Origin: Candidatus Pacearchaeota archaeon
GTDB lineage: Archaea > Nanobdellota > Nanobdellia > Pacearchaeales > GW2011-AR1
DNA: 42,106 nt
Direction: 5' to 3'
Assembly: GCA_002687255.1 (NCBI GenBank)
Contig: NYZR01000013.1
Coordinates: 1-42,106, forward strand
A program made the translations under genes and the position numbers. Position 1 is the stretch's first letter, and the number at the start of each line of letters is the position of its first letter. Below, one piece after another: positions 14,866-22,551 of this stretch. The notes beneath the pieces are model-generated. The model worked only from the letters and a program-made list of their open reading frames with translations, made no database searches and had not been told where the DNA came from.

Positions 14866-15612
14866 TTATTCCTTCTTTTCTTCTGTTTTTGCATCAGCGT
14901 TTTCAGCTGGCGCCTCTCCTTCTGCAGGTGCTTCGCCTTCTGCCGGCGCTTCTCCATCGGCAGGAGCTTCAGCGCCATCTTCGCCTTCTGCTCCTTCGGC
15001 TGCCTTAGCGGCCTCCTTCGCCGCTGCTGCCTCCGCTTCTGCTGCTTCTTCCTCAGCCCTCTGTTTGTCTTGTGCCTTGGTGATCTTCTTGAATGCTGTG
15101 TCGAGTTTGGCTTTCTTTGTCGGATCCAGGTCTGTTTTTTCTGCGTTGATTTCTGTGTCAAAGTCTCCTTTGTCGATTGCTTTTTCTATGTCTGCTGCTG
15201 GTTTGCTTTCGATCAGAACGCCGAGGGAAACACAAGTGCCTACGACGGTTTTGACGGCTGCCTTGAGTGTTTTGTCTAAGAGATTAGGGAGTTTTGTTTT
15301 TGCGACGGCGATGACTTGCTCGATGGCGAGGTTGCCCACTTTATACTTGTGTGCTTCTGCTGATCCTTTTTCGAGTTTGAGTTCTTTCTTTACTAATTCA
15401 GATACTGGGGGAGAAGATACTGAGATTTCTACGGCTTTTGTGTCAGGATCTACGTCCAGGACGACGGGGACTTTCATTCCGGAGAATCCTTTTGTGGCTT
15501 CGTTGACGTCGGTGATTAATTGGCCGAGGTTGATACCTAAGGGGCCCAGCTGTTGTGCTACTGCCGGGCCGGGTTGCATCTTGCCGCCCTCAACAAGTAG
15601 TTTTACTTCCAT
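14866..15612 (-). CDS. rpl11: Ribosomal protein uL11
   Basis: A 248-residue protein of the GTPase-centre stalk base. The N-terminal domain (residues 1-70) has PGPAVAQQLGPLGINLGQLI, and the RNA-binding C-terminal domain has KVGNLAIEQVIAVAKTK and VGTCVSLGVLIESK. Archaeal uL11 is usually ~160 residues. Here a further ~80-residue tail is Ala/Glu-rich and ends in tandem GEAPAE repeats. Its start overlaps the spt5 stop (TAATG) as in other archaea, but uL1, uL10 and L12, usually next in the operon, are 15 kb away. Confidence 0.93.
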   Translation of the reverse strand: MEVKLLVEGGKMQPGPAVAQQLGPLGINLGQLITDVNEATKGFSGMKVPVVLDVDPDTKAVEISVSSPPVSELVKKELKLEKGSAEAHKYKVGNLAIEQVIAVAKTKLPNLLDKTLKAAVKTVVGTCVSLGVLIESKPAADIEKAIDKGDFDTEINAEKTDLDPTKKAKLDTAFKKITKAQDKQRAEEEAAEAEAAAAKEAAKAAEGAEGEDGAEAPADGEAPAEGEAPAEGEAPAENADAKTEEKKE

Positions 15613-16174
15613 TAGAATCCGTCCTCCAGTGGTAGAATGTTTCCTGTTCCGCCTTGGCCTGCGCTGAGGGCTGGGCCGTCTGTATCCTCTTCTTCCTTCT
15701 TCTCTTCGTCCTGCCCTTCTTCTCCTTCTTCTCCTTCTTCACGTCGGATCACTTTGATGTGCTCCATCTTTACGGTCACTGGGATGGGGACGGAGGCTCC
15801 GAGGAGGGAGACCACGACTTCGCCCTTTTGTTTGTCTACTCGTGTGACTTTTGCTTTTTCACCTTTGAGGTGTGACCAATCATTTCGACTATGTCATTTG
15901 CTTCGATGTTGACTTCCTCAGCCTTCGGCTCGAGCATGGATTGGACTTCTTCGTAAGGGACGTCTTGTCCTAATATGCCTTTGACGTAAGGGAGATTGTA
16001 AGCTGCTTCTTCTGCTGCGTCACGATCTTCTGCTTCTAGAATGAGATAGCCTTTTAGGCCGTGTGGTCTTACTACTGTTTGGACGGCTAATTGTTTCTTT
16101 CGAGCCCTGTCTGCGATCATCTCGAGTGCTCGGTCTTCTTTGTTTGTTGTTACTTTGATGATGTAGATTGCCAC
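15612..16174 (-). CDS. spt5: Transcription elongation factor Spt5 (NusG), frameshifted
   Basis: Spt5 pairs with Spt4 on RNA polymerase to raise processivity. The first frame (16174 to 15836, GTG start) holds the NGN domain (MAIYIIKVTTNKEDRALEMI; YVKGILGQDVPYEEV) and the beginning of the KOW domain, then is lost near the GTGTG at 15869-15873. The rest of KOW (KGEKAKVTRVDKQKGEVVV, then SLLGASVPIPVTVKMEHIKV) continues in another frame to 15612, with an acidic tail. Deleting one CA from the CACAC would rejoin it. As spt5 is essential in archaea, a sequence error, a true split protein or frameshifting must be considered. Confidence 0.85.
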
Positions 16175-16268
16175 GGTGTTTCCACTACTTCGAGACTTTG
16201 AAAAAAGGAGAAGTAGATAAAGTTTGTGGTCTGGGAAGGTTTATAAATGTTCTGTTAGGCAAAGAATG

Positions 16269-16601
16269 ATGAAATGGAAACAGACCCATGTGCACTTAGA
16301 TTCTGGGTGGACAGGTCGCTTCGCTGCTTATAGTAAAAGGAGGGTGTCTCTTGCTGAACCTGAGAGAACTCCTTCTTATTGGGATCTCCCTAGAGAAGAG
16401 GTGATTAGCCCAGAAGAGGCTTTATTACATCATTGTGAATCGATGGAAGAGGAGATATTCTCTAGAGGAGGTTTTCAGATTGTTACAGAGAATGGTTTGA
16501 GGCAAATGAGTAGATTAAATTCTGAAATATCTATGGAGAATGTTGAAGCTCTTTATTTATCTGAACTCCGCCCTCATCAAGCTTCTCCAGATACTCTTTG
16601 A
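16269..16601 (+). CDS. Hypothetical protein
   Basis: A 110-residue soluble protein (MKWKQTHVHLDSGWTGRFAA then acidic helices such as ISPEEALLHHCESMEEEIFS). The TATA GTTTATAAAT (16240-16249) is centred 25 bases before ATG 16269; ATG 16266 is an equally possible start. It is divergent from spt5. No membrane helix, no family recognised. Confidence 0.55.
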   Translation: MKWKQTHVHLDSGWTGRFAAYSKRRVSLAEPERTPSYWDLPREEVISPEEALLHHCESMEEEIFSRGGFQIVTENGLRQMSRLNSEISMENVEALYLSELRPHQASPDTL

Positions 16602-16656
16602 TTCTGCTGACGGTTTGCGGGAAAGTGTTAAATAGTGTGGACGGCACTCTCCCTTC

Positions 16657-17091
16657 ATGGGCGGTGTTCAAGAGAAAGAAGATTCTGCGATCTTCTCCTT
16701 GAGACCCAGGGTAAGTGATATCGAAAATGGTGTCGCCTTCTTGGACTTTTTTAAGAATAGATATGACAACCCTATCGAGACTTTTAATTTTTGTAACTGT
16801 GTCGTTCTGGAAGCCCCGTATGTCCCACCAATTGAGTCTCCTGGAGATTATAGGATAAGATATTATGCAAACTTTGGTGGTGAAGACGAAGAGGGTTCAT
16901 CTTCGCTGGGGCTTATCCTTCCAGGAAGTTGCTTGATGCTAACTCTTGGGGACAGAGAGGGGTTTACCTTCCAGGATTCTTCCTTTAGTGGACGCCCTCC
17001 AGAGATATATTCTTTTCAGAGAGAGCACTTCAATCTTTTTGAGGTTTGTATTGAGGCAAGAAATGAGATCAATAGGATTTTAGAGAGTTAG
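16657..17091 (+). CDS. Hypothetical protein
   Basis: A 144-residue soluble acidic protein with many aromatic residues (DYRIRYYANFGGEDEEGSSS; FTFQDSSFSGRPPEIYSF) and a C-terminal helix, VCIEARNEINRIL. The TATA GTGTTAAATAG (16625-16635) is ~27 bases before the ATG, so it is leaderless and separate from the gene before it. Not recognised. Confidence 0.55.
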   Translation: MGGVQEKEDSAIFSLRPRVSDIENGVAFLDFFKNRYDNPIETFNFCNCVVLEAPYVPPIESPGDYRIRYYANFGGEDEEGSSSLGLILPGSCLMLTLGDREGFTFQDSSFSGRPPEIYSFQREHFNLFEVCIEARNEINRILES

Positions 17092-17146
17092 TCTCCGAGA
17101 TTGGTGATGTATTCTTTGATTTTTCTAAAGGGAGTGCGATGACTAT

Positions 17147-17539
17147 TTACTGATTCTTAAGATCTTGTATCTCCTTGATCATTCCATCCAATCCGTGCTT
17201 CGCTACTTTCATTTCATCTATGTATCTTGCATCGTTTTCTTCTGCTATTCCTCTTGCGCTTTCTCTTGTAGAGAGCACCCAAATGTTTTTTGCTTCTGGA
17301 TCGCTTTGCCTGGTTTGCTTTATTGCTTCACCCACTAAGAGACTTGGGTTCTCTCCTGGTTTTTGGGGAAACTCTCCGTCTAGAAGATAGACTGTTGCTC
17401 TTGTGTCTTTTAGAAGTTCTTCAAATTCTTGCAAAGATCCAACTCCCCTATAGATTAGGGCTCTTCTACTCATTGCCTGCTCCACTGTGCCTCTAAGATC
17501 TTCAAGATCTTCGATGTGAATTACATCATAATGTTGCAT
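17147..17539 (-). CDS. Receiver-like (CheY-fold) orphan protein
   Basis: A 130-residue alpha/beta protein with the order expected for a response-regulator receiver: an acidic first strand (YDVIHIEDLEDL), a phosphoacceptor-like Asp after the third strand (ATVYLLDGEFP), a Ser/Thr strand (NIWVLSTRESA) and a final Lys (DEMKVAKHG). Match quality is moderate, so this is inference. It has no output domain and no kinase nearby. It has a minus-strand TATA at ~17562-17568 and starts leaderless. Two further receiver-like proteins are at 23368 and 23836. Confidence 0.5.
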   Translation of the reverse strand: MQHYDVIHIEDLEDLRGTVEQAMSRRALIYRGVGSLQEFEELLKDTRATVYLLDGEFPQKPGENPSLLVGEAIKQTRQSDPEAKNIWVLSTRESARGIAEENDARYIDEMKVAKHGLDGMIKEIQDLKNQ

Positions 17540-17563
17540 CTTTCAGAGATTCTTGCAGCCTAT

Positions 17564-18025
17564 TTAAGAATTTGTGTGTTCTTCGTCGAGCTTCCCAAGA
17601 TACTCCTTGATTCTGCTGACAGTTTGAGGCAGCAAGAAGTTTTCTATTTTGGTTTCGAACAATTCGGAGAGGGGAGCGAATTCTGCTATTCGGTATTGGT
17701 TGTTGTGTTTGTCTACTAACATGGAGTCTCGGAGTCTTTTCAGCTGTCTTCTGATGTTGGATTCGGCTAGTCCTTTTTCGTCCAATGATTGTTCTTTTCG
17801 TTGGGTTTGGACTTGGTCACGGATTTGGAAGGAGGTGAGCCAGGTTTTGTTTTTTCTTGCTGCTTCTAAGACGTGGAGGATGTCGACCATGATGTCTCGT
17901 GAGTCTCCTGGTTGGAGGAGGCCTAATGATAAGCAGATTTTTCTCATAAGGTCTCTTGGCTGAGTGTCGTAGGGTTTTTCGTAGCGGCGGAGGGTGAGTT
18001 CGCCGAGGGGGGTTTCTTTTACCAT
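17564..18025 (-). CDS. wHTH-like DNA-binding protein conserved in DPANN
   Basis: A 153-residue basic protein. Residues ~45-115 fit a winged helix: IMVDILHVLEAARKNKTWLT, then SFQIRDQVQTQR and ESNIRRQLKRLRDSMLVDK with a short wing NNQYRIAEF. The C-terminus is helical. It begins exactly 25.5 bases from the centre of a TTATAA box shared with the gene at 18076, so both are leaderless and divergent. I take it for a transcription regulator; it may act on the shared promoter. Confidence 0.65.
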   Translation of the reverse strand: MVKETPLGELTLRRYEKPYDTQPRDLMRKICLSLGLLQPGDSRDIMVDILHVLEAARKNKTWLTSFQIRDQVQTQRKEQSLDEKGLAESNIRRQLKRLRDSMLVDKHNNQYRIAEFAPLSELFETKIENFLLPQTVSRIKEYLGKLDEEHTNS

Positions 18026-18047
18026 TCTTCATTCAGTATATGAATTC

Positions 18048-18053
18048 TTATAA
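18048..18053. promoter_or_regulatory. Single palindromic TATA box for two divergent genes
   Basis: TTATAA (centre 18050.5) is the only TATA-like sequence between the start codons at 18025 (minus) and 18076 (plus). Each A of ATG is exactly 25.5 bases away, the spacing seen for leaderless genes throughout the window. Confidence 0.7.
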
Positions 18054-18075
18054 AGCTAGTGGCTCTTTTCGGAGG

Positions 18076-18435
18076 ATGGAACTTGTTGCTTTTGTCGGGC
18101 CGGATCAGGAGAGTTGGGGGCAGATTACGGCGTTGATGAATCGGTTGCCGGAGTGTGAGAAAGTTGTTTTGGTTGTTGCCAAGGGTGTTTCTGGTTTTCC
18201 GGTTGATGGGAAGACGAACGTAGTTGAGGTTGATGCTTCGTTGCCTCTGGTGCAGTTGAAAGAGGCGATGTGGTCTGGATTGAAGAAGGAATTGGACGGA
18301 GCTTTTGAAGTTGCTGTGACCTTGGCTTCTGGAACGGGGAAAGATCATATGGCTTTGGTAGGGGCTTTGTTATCTGTTCCTGTGGGGATTCGGATTGCAG
18401 TGTTTACGAAGGAAGGGGTAAGGTTTGTTACCTAA
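18076..18435 (+). CDS. Conserved Rossmann-like protein of unknown function
   Basis: A 119-residue alpha/beta protein (MELVAFVGPDQESWGQITAL; CEKVVLVVAKGVSGFPV; VTLASGTGKDHMALVGALLS; GIRIAVFTKEGVRFV). The 'SGTGKDHMAL' turn after a strand recalls CARF-like Rossmann folds, but that is a weak resemblance. The start at 18076 follows from the shared TATA box; the longer frame from 18040 begins ahead of it. It forms a divergent pair with the wHTH gene, a pairing I expect to be conserved in related genomes. Its stop directly abuts that of the protease gene (18435/18436). Confidence 0.6.
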   Translation: MELVAFVGPDQESWGQITALMNRLPECEKVVLVVAKGVSGFPVDGKTNVVEVDASLPLVQLKEAMWSGLKKELDGAFEVAVTLASGTGKDHMALVGALLSVPVGIRIAVFTKEGVRFVT

Positions 18436-19857
18436 TTATAAAAAGAGAAAGATCCACTTGACCATGAGGGCTGCTACTAACAAGAGGATGATCCAGGTTG
18501 ACCAGGCGAAGGCTTTTCGGCCGATTTTGTCGGAGCCTGTTAGGGCTGCGATGGTGAGGTAGAAGAAACGGCCGCCGTCAAAGATGCCTACAGGCAACAT
18601 GTTCACTAGGGCTACGGAGATGCAGATTAGGACAGTCCACCAGAGGAAGTTGTAGATGAACCAGCCGAAGTTTCCGAGTTCTGAAGTGTAGTAGACTTGT
18701 GGGTTTTTGATGAGGGTTCCGAGGTTGTAGACTTTGCCCATGAGGGAATCTCGGTTTTGAGGGATGGAGCCGATGCCGAGGAAAGCTACCCCTTGTCGGT
18801 CTGCTAATGTGAGAGATGTCGTGGTGATTTCGGCTTCGGTGGTTTGTGCGTCCTTAATGTAGGCTGTTCTGACAAGCACTGTTTGTCCGGGTTGGACGTG
18901 GTCACGGAGGGTGTGTTGGAGTTCTTCTAGAGAGGTGATCTCGTGATCGTCGATGTGTGTTATCGCCCCTGCGAGTTTGGCGTTAAAGGCAGGGGTGTCT
19001 GAGAAAGCTTCTATCTGTTCGATGCCTTGTTCCTGAGCTGCTTGGAAGAGTTGTGGAGAGGTGTAGTAGATTTCTTGTTCGAAGGTTATCGGTATGAGTT
19101 CTATCTCTTGATTGTGGAATTGTTGCGAGGTGAAGTTGAAGGCGGGGCCTGCTACCTGAGATTGTGCTGGCTGGATTGCAGAGACGGCGTAGGTGCTGAA
19201 GAGCACGCCGGCTGGTGTGAAGAATGCTGAGAAGAAGAGAAACATGATGATGGCGAAGAGTATTGTAGTCAAGACGTTGGCGAACGTGCCGGCTGCGAGG
19301 ATCGCCATTTGTGGCATCTTGGGAAGTTTATTCATGGCTTTTTCATCAGGCTCGACGAAGGCGGCGAGGAAGGGGCCGAGAAAGCCGAAGCCTGTGGAGT
19401 GGACTCTTAATGAGTTGAGTCGGGCGAAAATTCCGTGGGCGAATTCGTGAGGGATGGCTATGATTGCTATAATTAGGATCCAATACGTAAATGGAAAACT
19501 GGGGAGGAAGGAGATGTTGAACAGCTCTGGGAGGTAGGGGATGAGAGGGAGGAGGACGGGGACTTTGATCGCTGCGGCTGCTATCGGGGAAGTGAGGTAG
19601 ACCCAAGAGAATTGCAGGAGGAAGTAGATCATGGCCGCCATGAGGATGAATCCTGAGAGAATTACGAGGTATTGCGCTGGTTTGAGCCAGCTTGCGTGTT
19701 TTTTTGCGAACTCATCTATTCTTTTTACGCCCCATTGCGTTCGGTAGAGGTAGAGGAGGCCTTGTCTCTGCAAACGGGAGCGTTTGGCGTAGAGGAAGCC
19801 GACTACTAAGAGTGTGAATGCTGCTAAAAAGATTAGGTCGTAGATTAGGAAGCTCAT
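18436..19857 (-). CDS. Site-2 protease family membrane metalloprotease with PDZ domain
   Basis: A 473-residue M50-family intramembrane protease. The zinc site is complete: His137-Glu138-Phe-Ala-His141 in IAIPHEFAHGIFARL, and the third ligand in NMLPVGIFDGGRFFYL (Asp ~427). A PDZ-like outer domain lies between (about residues 285-350, AGAITHIDDHEITSLEELQH). There are roughly seven transmembrane helices. These enzymes cut membrane-bound regulators or remnant signal peptides. The TATA at ~19880-19888 (minus, CTTAAAAAC) gives a leaderless start. No obvious substrate is adjacent. Confidence 0.9.
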   Translation of the reverse strand: MSFLIYDLIFLAAFTLLVVGFLYAKRSRLQRQGLLYLYRTQWGVKRIDEFAKKHASWLKPAQYLVILSGFILMAAMIYFLLQFSWVYLTSPIAAAAIKVPVLLPLIPYLPELFNISFLPSFPFTYWILIIAIIAIPHEFAHGIFARLNSLRVHSTGFGFLGPFLAAFVEPDEKAMNKLPKMPQMAILAAGTFANVLTTILFAIIMFLFFSAFFTPAGVLFSTYAVSAIQPAQSQVAGPAFNFTSQQFHNQEIELIPITFEQEIYYTSPQLFQAAQEQGIEQIEAFSDTPAFNAKLAGAITHIDDHEITSLEELQHTLRDHVQPGQTVLVRTAYIKDAQTTEAEITTTSLTLADRQGVAFLGIGSIPQNRDSLMGKVYNLGTLIKNPQVYYTSELGNFGWFIYNFLWWTVLICISVALVNMLPVGIFDGGRFFYLTIAALTGSDKIGRKAFAWSTWIILLLVAALMVKWIFLFL

Positions 19858-19940
19858 TCGTTGAGTAGTAAAGGGGGGTTTTTAAGAGTTGTTGGAGGGC
19901 TAAGACATGGTTGTAAGAAAAAAGAAGTTCATAAACCTGT

Positions 19941-20681
19941 CTAATTTTTTTGCGGAGCTTCGCTTCTTTCGGAAGCTCGCAAACCTCCAAAGACAAAGCC
20001 GAAGTCGTAGCCGTCGCTCCTGCCGTAGCCATCGACACGCAACTGGCGGAAGCCCGTGTCGGCACTCAGCCTGACAACCCGGAGGAGCGTCTCTTGTGGA
20101 ATGTCGAAGCCCCCTACATGCACACCGTTGGTGTATTGTTCATCGCTTGCGAGTTCCTTTAAATTTAATGCGGTGCCTTTGGTATGTTCGAGAATATTTG
20201 CGAGTCCTTCGCTAGCGAATTTCCCTGCCTCTTGGATCCCTCTTGTGAAGGAGTCATATTCTGCGAAGCCGAAGTCTTGTTCTCCGAGGTAGATGTGTCC
20301 GTTGCTAAAAGGGATTTTTTCTGCTTGTTCGAGCTTTTTCTTGAATTCTGCTTCGCTTCGGACGTTGACAGCCACACCCTGTGGAGTCCTGGCGATTCGT
20401 GCAAGTTGGAGAGTCCCTGGGTTGAGGATTTTTTCTTGTGCTGACTTGATATCGTATGCCATCGCTTGTATTTGCTCTGAGGAAGTAAGAGGTTCAAAGG
20501 TTACGTCTGGTTGTTTTGCAGAGTGCCAGTAATGCTTCTGCATGTTTGCTTCGTTGGGATCGAGTGTTTCTGGTCCGAAGAGTGTGATGTCTCTTTTTTG
20601 TCCGTTGATTTCTATTTCTGGGAGGAGGTGAATATCTGGGAGCGCTGGTCTTTCTTCTGCTGTTCTCATTGCATATGCCAT
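19941..20681 (-). CDS. Hypothetical protein with palindrome-encoded tail
   Basis: A 246-residue soluble protein (MAYAMRTAEERPALPDIHLL; TQGVAV-type strands; GGFDIPQETLLRVVRLSADT; FRQLRVDGYGRSDGYDFGFV). The N-terminal and C-terminal beta strands and the GVHVGG loop suggest an enzyme fold, but I recognise no family. The last 13 residues, LRASERSEAPQKN, are encoded by a 35-base imperfect palindrome (19949-19983) that runs into the stop codon, so the tail was probably added by insertion. TATA at ~20701-20710 (minus, GTTTAAATAC) makes it leaderless. Confidence 0.6.
   Translation of the reverse strand: MAYAMRTAEERPALPDIHLLPEIEINGQKRDITLFGPETLDPNEANMQKHYWHSAKQPDVTFEPLTSSEQIQAMAYDIKSAQEKILNPGTLQLARIARTPQGVAVNVRSEAEFKKKLEQAEKIPFSNGHIYLGEQDFGFAEYDSFTRGIQEAGKFASEGLANILEHTKGTALNLKELASDEQYTNGVHVGGFDIPQETLLRVVRLSADTGFRQLRVDGYGRSDGYDFGFVFGGLRASERSEAPQKN
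19949..19983 (-). repeat. Palindrome at the 3' end of a coding gene
   Basis: TTTGCG-G-AGCTTC (19949-19961) faces GAAGCTCGCAAA (19972-19983), a 12-bp stem with one bulge and a 10-base loop. It encodes the final residues of the 19941 gene. It differs in loop sequence from the two-hairpin family. Confidence 0.6.
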
Positions 20682-20789
20682 TGTTTCCTTTGCTCTCTGA
20701 GGTATTTAAACTTTTCTATTTGTTGTCCTTTCTAAGTTGTGACATTTTCTGATCGGAAGACTTAAATACTTTCTGTCTTACTTTCTTAC

Positions 20790-21047
20790 ATGGATGTGGA
20801 GTTTACTCGATTGTCCTCGAAAGGACAAGTGGTTATTCCTCGGAAGATTCGGGAGTCGTTGCACTGGGAAGTGGGCACGCCGTTTCGGGTGATGAAGGAA
20901 GGTGATGCAGTGATGATTGAGAAAATTGAGTTGGGAAGGAAGTCGTGGGATGAGGTGGCTGCGCCGTTTAGGAAAGCTGCTGAGGAAGCCGAGTTTACCC
21001 AAGAGGATTTATCACAGCTCATTCGTGATGTGCGTCGAAAGAAATGA
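20790..21047 (+). CDS. AbrB-family antitoxin
   Basis: An 85-residue swapped-hairpin AbrB (SpoVT/MazE-like) DNA-binding protein: TRLSSKGQVVIPRKIRESLH, VGTPFRVMKEGDAVMIEKI, then an acidic-helical tail that would bind the toxin. It overlaps the PIN toxin gene (ATGA at 21044-21047), the usual antitoxin-toxin coupling. The TATA CTTAAATAC (20761-20769) is 25 bases upstream, so the message is leaderless. It should repress its own promoter. Confidence 0.88.
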   Translation: MDVEFTRLSSKGQVVIPRKIRESLHWEVGTPFRVMKEGDAVMIEKIELGRKSWDEVAAPFRKAAEEAEFTQEDLSQLIRDVRRKK

Positions 21048-21460
21048 GAGTTGTGTTTGACACGAATGTCTGGCTTTCGGCGTTGTTTTGGAAGGGTGAG
21101 GCTGCTTCCTTGGTGAGATTGGCTGAACGGGGAAGAGTCGGAGTGTTCGTGAGTGAAGATTTACTTGCTGGGTTGGTTGAGGTGTTGCAGAAGGAGGCGA
21201 AGTTTCAGCAATTCTTAGGTGAGAGAAAGTTGGAGATTGAAGGGGTTGTTCGGGCGGTGCTTGATCTTGCCGATCTTGTGGATGTTCGAAGGAGGGTTTG
21301 TGTTGTTGAGGATGATCCCGATGATGACCGTGTGCTTGAGGTTGCTGTTGCTTCGGGGGCGAAGTATGTTGTTTCGTATGATCGACACTTGCTTTCTCTT
21401 GAGAAGTTTGATGGGATTGAGATGGTTCATCCAAAGGCATTTTTGGAGAGGTTATCTTAG
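21044..21460 (+). CDS. PIN-domain toxin (COG1569 family)
   Basis: A 138-residue PIN-domain ribonuclease, the toxin partner of the AbrB antitoxin. The acidic residues of the active site are visible: Asp6 in VVFDTNVWLSALFW, Glu46 in LLAGLVEVL, and the DDPDDDRVLEVAVA and YVVSYDRHLL segments. Length and order fit the 'PIN family toxin component' group rather than classical VapC. It is co-translated with the antitoxin by a four-base overlap. Eighteen bases after the stop begins a repeat derived from the eL40 gene. Confidence 0.88.
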   Translation: MRVVFDTNVWLSALFWKGEAASLVRLAERGRVGVFVSEDLLAGLVEVLQKEAKFQQFLGERKLEIEGVVRAVLDLADLVDVRRRVCVVEDDPDDDRVLEVAVASGAKYVVSYDRHLLSLEKFDGIEMVHPKAFLERLS

Positions 21461-21477
21461 AGAGATTTCATGAGAGA

Positions 21478-21538
21478 GTTATTCATTACACTATTTCTTC
21501 TTCAGAGGTCTGAAAGATTTGCCTTGGCAGCCCTTGCA
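21478..21538 (-). repeat. Truncated copy of the eL40 gene 3' end (repeat R1)
   Basis: 55 of 61 bases match 22491-22551, the last ~46 bases of the eL40 gene plus its downstream flank. On the minus strand it still reads CKGCQGKSFRPLKKK-stop. The two copies are direct repeats 1,013 bases apart, with the fic gene between them. Confidence 0.85.
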
Positions 21539-21545
21539 AAAACAA

Positions 21546-22454
21546 TTATCCATCGAGATACTTCTCAACAATATACTGCACGAATTCCCTCTCGTCTTTT
21601 TCGATTTGGTAGAAGTCGAGGGCGTTGTAGTAGGCTTCGAGGTCGGTGACTGGGATGTCTATTGGAGGATAGTTTTTTTTCCAGAGGATCCAGTTCATGA
21701 GGAGTCGTGAGAGGCGGGAGTTGCCATCGACGAAGGGCTGGAGTGAGATGAGTTTTGCGTGCACGAGTGCGGCGAGTTCGAGCGGATGAAGTTTTCTCTG
21801 GTGTTGTGCATACCATGACAGAAATTGATCGAGTTCTTTTTCGACGTGTTGCCATTTGGGCGGCAGGTAAATCGTGCCTGCGATCTTCACGTCCCTCTTG
21901 AGTTCACTCCTGAATTTTCCGGCGATGCTGTCGTCTATCCCTGCGAGCAGTGTTTTGTGTAATTTTTTGAGGAAGGCTTTTGTGAGAGGGCCTATGTATT
22001 GGGTGATCATGAGAAACCCTTTCTCGTGGTTTTCGAGTTCTTTGGCGATGCGTAGCGATTTCATTTCCTTCGGGATGATCCCTTCCTTCAGGATGAGGAA
22101 TGTCTGTCTTAATGTGACTGGAACGCCGGAGAGTTTGCTACTGTCGTAGGTGTATCTGATCATGAACTCTTCTTGCTTTTGTTCTCTCTCGGTCTTGCTG
22201 AGTTTTTTGAGTTCCTTCTGGTATGTTTCCTTTTTGTTCTCTATGTTTTTGACTATGTCGTCAGATAGGTAACGATGATTGTCTTTTTTGATGTCGTTGA
22301 GAAATTCTTCTTTCATTTTTTTTAGGTCTTCTTCTGGTGGAAGGGTCTTGCCTATATACTTGCTCTTTTGTCTGATGTTCTTCCCCTCCCTTATGTTGTG
22401 GACGAGGATCCAATAGGATTTCCCTTTAGTTGTTATCTTTCTTGCAAAAACCAT
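21546..22454 (-). CDS. Fic-domain protein with altered active site
   Basis: A 302-residue protein. A basic N-terminal domain (KITTKGKSYWILVHNIREGK) precedes the Fic fold. Active Fic enzymes carry HPFxDGNGRxxR; here it is QPFVDGNSRLSR from residue 239, so the catalytic His is Gln and Gly is Ser. The autoinhibitory S/TxxxE(G/N) motif reads SSKLSG (105-110), lacking its Glu. AMP transfer is therefore unlikely; another activity or a binding role is possible. Start 22454 follows from the TATA GGTTTAAATA (~22476-22485, minus strand). It lies between two eL40-derived repeats and next to a toxin-antitoxin pair. Confidence 0.85.
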   Translation of the reverse strand: MVFARKITTKGKSYWILVHNIREGKNIRQKSKYIGKTLPPEEDLKKMKEEFLNDIKKDNHRYLSDDIVKNIENKKETYQKELKKLSKTEREQKQEEFMIRYTYDSSKLSGVPVTLRQTFLILKEGIIPKEMKSLRIAKELENHEKGFLMITQYIGPLTKAFLKKLHKTLLAGIDDSIAGKFRSELKRDVKIAGTIYLPPKWQHVEKELDQFLSWYAQHQRKLHPLELAALVHAKLISLQPFVDGNSRLSRLLMNWILWKKNYPPIDIPVTDLEAYYNALDFYQIEKDEREFVQYIVEKYLDG

Positions 22455-22490
22455 GGGAAAGTTATTCACTACAGATATTTAAACCTTTTG

Positions 22491-22551
22491 GTTAGTCATT
22501 ACACTACTTCTTTTTCAGCGGCCTGAAAGATTTGCCTTGGCAGCCTTTGCA
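22491..22551 (-). repeat. eL40 3' end, intact copy of the direct repeat (R2)
   Basis: The parent of the repeat at 21478-21538: 55/61 identical, same orientation. It covers the last 48 bases of the eL40 gene and 13 bases beyond. It forms the eL40-proximal border of the fic segment. Confidence 0.85.

Noticed and set aside
14717..15667. Long plus-strand open frame opposite uL11 and NUDIX
   Set aside because: It is the mirror of the low-complexity Ala/Glu tail of uL11; the minus-strand genes are certain.
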